A DNA stretch of 64,000 bases, from positions 124,001 to 188,000 of the forward strand of contig NZ_JAWDIC010000004.1 in the NCBI RefSeq assembly GCF_032464895.1, given 5' to 3'. This document shows positions 62,262-64,000 of this stretch, in pieces. This DNA comes from Phycicoccus sp. M110.8. Lineage in GTDB: Bacteria; Actinomycetota; Actinomycetes; Actinomycetales; Dermatophilaceae. A program made the translations under genes and the position numbers. Below the pieces are notes generated by a model, which was not told the origin of the DNA, searched no databases, and was given only the letters and a program-made list of their open reading frames with translations. Every line of letters begins with the position of its first letter. The first letter of the stretch is position 1.

Positions 62262-63158
62262 GTGCCGTCCAGCCGTCCCCAGCTCGCCGCCGTCCTGCGC
62301 CGCGCCCGGGAAGCGGTCCGTCCCGAGGACGTCGGCCTCGCGGCGGGGTCGCGCCGCCGGGTGCCCGGCCTGCGCCGTGAGGAGCTCGCGCTCCTGGCCG
62401 GGATCAGCGTGGACTACGTGGTGCGGCTGGAGCAGGGCCGGGGACCGCAGCCGTCGAGCCAGGTGCTGGGCGCGCTCGCGCGGGCCCTGCGCCTGGACGT
62501 GGACGCCCGGGACGAGCTGTTCCGGCTCGCCGGGACGCCTCCTCCGGAGGCGGGGACGATCGACGTGCACGTCCGTCCCTCGGTGCTCCGCCTGATCGAC
62601 CGGTTCACGGACCTGCCGGCGTTCGTGCAGAGCGCCAAGGGCGACGTGCTGGCCTGGAACGCCATGTCGGCGGCGCTGCAGGGGGACTGGTCCGGCCTGC
62701 GGCCCGAGCAGCGCAACCTCGCCCGCCTGCGGTTCCTGCACGACCCCGCAGGCGAGGCGATGACACCCGTGGGCGGTACTCCCGAGGAGCGTGCCGCGAT
62801 CGCGCGCCAGAGCGTGGCCAACCTGCGCAGGGCGGCAGCGCGCTACCCGCGCGACCCCGACCTCCAGCGGCTCCTGCGCGACCTGCGGTCGGGGTCGACG
62901 GAGTTCGCGGCGCTGTGGGAGGACACCACTGCCGGCGCCTGGCGCAGCCACCGGAAGACGCTGCTCCACCCCGCGGTCGGCCCGCTCACCCTCGAGTGCG
63001 ACACGCTGCACGTACCCGACACCGACCAGCTGCTCGTCGTCTACTCGGCGGCGCCGGGGACGCCGGAGGCCGACGCCCTGGCCCTGCTGCGGGTGCTGGG
63101 GACCCAGCAGCTGCAGGAGCGGGCCGGGGCGTCAGGAGGAGGCGCGCGACCGACCTAG
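62262..63158 (+). CDS. XRE-family (MmyB-like) transcriptional regulator
   Basis: Predicted 298 residues. The N-terminal helix-turn-helix is VPGLRREELALLAGISVDY followed by VVRLEQGRGPQPSSQVLGAL. The C-terminal MmyB-like ligand-binding domain has FVQSAKGDVLAWNAMSAAL, WRSHRKTLLHPAVGPLTLE and DQLLVVYSAAPGTP. This class typically controls a neighbouring SDR; the 100-bp gap between them would hold the operator. GTG at 62262 was selected as the start. Confidence 0.83.
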   Translation: MPSSRPQLAAVLRRAREAVRPEDVGLAAGSRRRVPGLRREELALLAGISVDYVVRLEQGRGPQPSSQVLGALARALRLDVDARDELFRLAGTPPPEAGTIDVHVRPSVLRLIDRFTDLPAFVQSAKGDVLAWNAMSAALQGDWSGLRPEQRNLARLRFLHDPAGEAMTPVGGTPEERAAIARQSVANLRRAAARYPRDPDLQRLLRDLRSGSTEFAALWEDTTAGAWRSHRKTLLHPAVGPLTLECDTLHVPDTDQLLVVYSAAPGTPEADALALLRVLGTQQLQERAGASGGGARPT

Positions 63159-63167
63159 GATTGCCGG

Positions 63168-64000
63168 GTGACCTCCCCAGCAGACTCCGTCCTCGTCCGG
63201 GCCGCCCGACGCCAGCCCGTGCCGCACACCCCGGTGTGGTTCATGCGCCAGGCGGGCCGCTCGCTGCCGGAGTACCGCAAGGTCCGCGAGGGCGTCGGGA
63301 TGCTCGAGTCCTGCCGCCGCCCCGACCTCGTCACCGAGATCACCCTGCAGCCGGTCCGCCGTCACGGCGTGGACGCCGCGATCTTCTTCTCCGACATCGT
63401 CGTCCCGCTCGCGGCGGTCGGCGTCGACCTCGACATCGTCGCCGGTGTCGGACCCGTGGTCGCCAAGCCGGTCCGCACCCGCGCAGACCTCGACCGCCTG
63501 CCGGAGCTCACGCCCGACCACGTCCCGTACGTCACCGAGTCCGTCCGGCTGCTGACCGCCGAGCTGGGCGGGACCCCGCTCATCGGGTTCGCCGGCGCGC
63601 CGTTCACCCTCGCCAGCTACCTCGTCGAGGGCGGACCGAGCAAGAACCACGAGCACACCAAGGCGCTCATGTACGGCGACCCGCAGCTGTGGCACGACCT
63701 GTGCGCCCGGCTCGCCCAGATCTCCGGCGCGTTCCTCGACGTGCAGGCCGCCGCCGGCGCCTCCGCGGTCCAGCTGTTCGACTCCTGGGTCGGCGCGCTG
63801 CCCCGGGCCGACTACGAGCGGTTCGTCCAGCCCCACTCGGCGGCGGCGCTCGCCGCGGTGGAGGCACGCGGCATACCGCGCATCCACTTCGGGGTCGGCA
63901 CCGGTGAGCTGCTCGCCTCGATGGGCGCCGCCGGCGCCGACGTCGTGGGCGTCGACTTCCGGGTGTCGCTCACCGACGCGATCGCCCGCCTCGGCGGGTC
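63168..64000 (+). CDS. hemE: Uroporphyrinogen decarboxylase, N-terminal part (runs off the right edge)
   Basis: The frame is open from GTG at 63168 to the window end, 277 codons. [20 protein letters not shown] is the signature for substrate-carboxylate binding, followed by [34 protein letters not shown] and [18 protein letters not shown]. The enzyme makes coproporphyrinogen III, the branch compound for the haem route in which the ferrochelatase at 14.9-16.1 kb acts last. The start lies 9 bp after the regulator's stop. Confidence 0.93.
   Translation, partial: MTSPADSVLVRAARRQPVPHTPVWFMRQAGRSLPEYRKVREGVGMLESCRRPDLVTEITLQPVRRHGVDAAIFFSDIVVPLAAVGVDLDIVAGVGPVVAKPVRTRADLDRLPELTPDHVPYVTESVRLLTAELGGTPLIGFAGAPFTLASYLVEGGPSKNHEHTKALMYGDPQLWHDLCARLAQISGAFLDVQAAAGASAVQLFDSWVGALPRADYERFVQPHSAAALAAVEARGIPRIHFGVGTGELLASMGAAGADVVGVDFRVSLTDAIARLGG

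Overview
The window is GC-rich (clearly above 70 percent), densely coded DNA with many GTG starts and gene overlaps of the GTGA or ATGA type. It carries typical actinobacterial genes: SepH, an [Fe-S] coproporphyrin-type ferrochelatase, and DUF3710, DUF3159, DUF4193, DUF3000 and DUF5998 proteins. The codon style and gene order suggest a chromosomal segment of a Micrococcales bacterium, plausibly Intrasporangiaceae (inferred; no rRNA is present to confirm it).

Layout. 1-5.5 kb (minus strand): start of a sugar-type binding lipoprotein behind LacI-like operators, then deacetylase (frameshifted), nitroreductase, parC and a sucrase/ferredoxin-like protein reading leftwards. 5.6-12.9 kb (plus): ECF sigma factor coupled to a membrane-anchored beta-propeller protein, a GNAT/acyl-CoA synthetase fusion, DUF5998, a phosphodiesterase and thymidine kinase. 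12.9-20.5 kb: sepH, a TRIC channel, ferrochelatase, inositol monophosphatase, and a DUF4193-dut-DUF3710-OB-DUF3159 block that parallels the mycobacterial Rv2693c-Rv2699c neighbourhood. 20.5-28.7 kb: potassium module (two TrkA-type RCK proteins divergent from a KimA-like permease), an RNA methyltransferase, a thioesterase and aconitase behind an 18-bp palindrome. 28.8-31.4 kb: two secreted low-complexity proteins; the second is a long, cysteine-free chaplin-like repeat protein with an LAXTG-type sorting signal. 31.5-40.5 kb: 13E12-type HNH endonuclease, a hypothetical gene, a MoxR-type AAA/VWA pair, a DinB-family protein, a small gene whose start codon lies inside a LexA box, and a small accessory group (methyltransferase, Imm1-like, hypothetical). 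40.5-47.3 kb: LacI-controlled sugar ABC transporter operon without an ATPase, divergent from a glycogen-debranching-type glucosidase. 47.3-55 kb: dxs, a PucR-family regulator behind a 3-hydroxybutyrate dehydrogenase, a lipoprotein, and a TetR-controlled divergon (NmrA plus SnoaL-like). 55-64 kb: fadBA, RNase D, DUF3000, an EamA transporter, an SDR/XRE divergon and the start of hemE.

The strongest unexplained signals are as follows. (1) A dispersed heptamer GTATGCC/GGCATAC occurs far more often than base composition predicts, on both strands and in all reading frames; it appears to account for most TAT and ATA codons in the window. (2) There is a polymeric chaplin-like cell-wall protein. (3) A small SOS gene appears to be leaderless. 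(4) An ECF sigma factor is paired with a beta-propeller partner. No tRNA, rRNA, CRISPR array, insertion sequence or prophage was found. Coordinates of start codons were chosen from ribosome-binding sites and overlaps and are inferences where stated.
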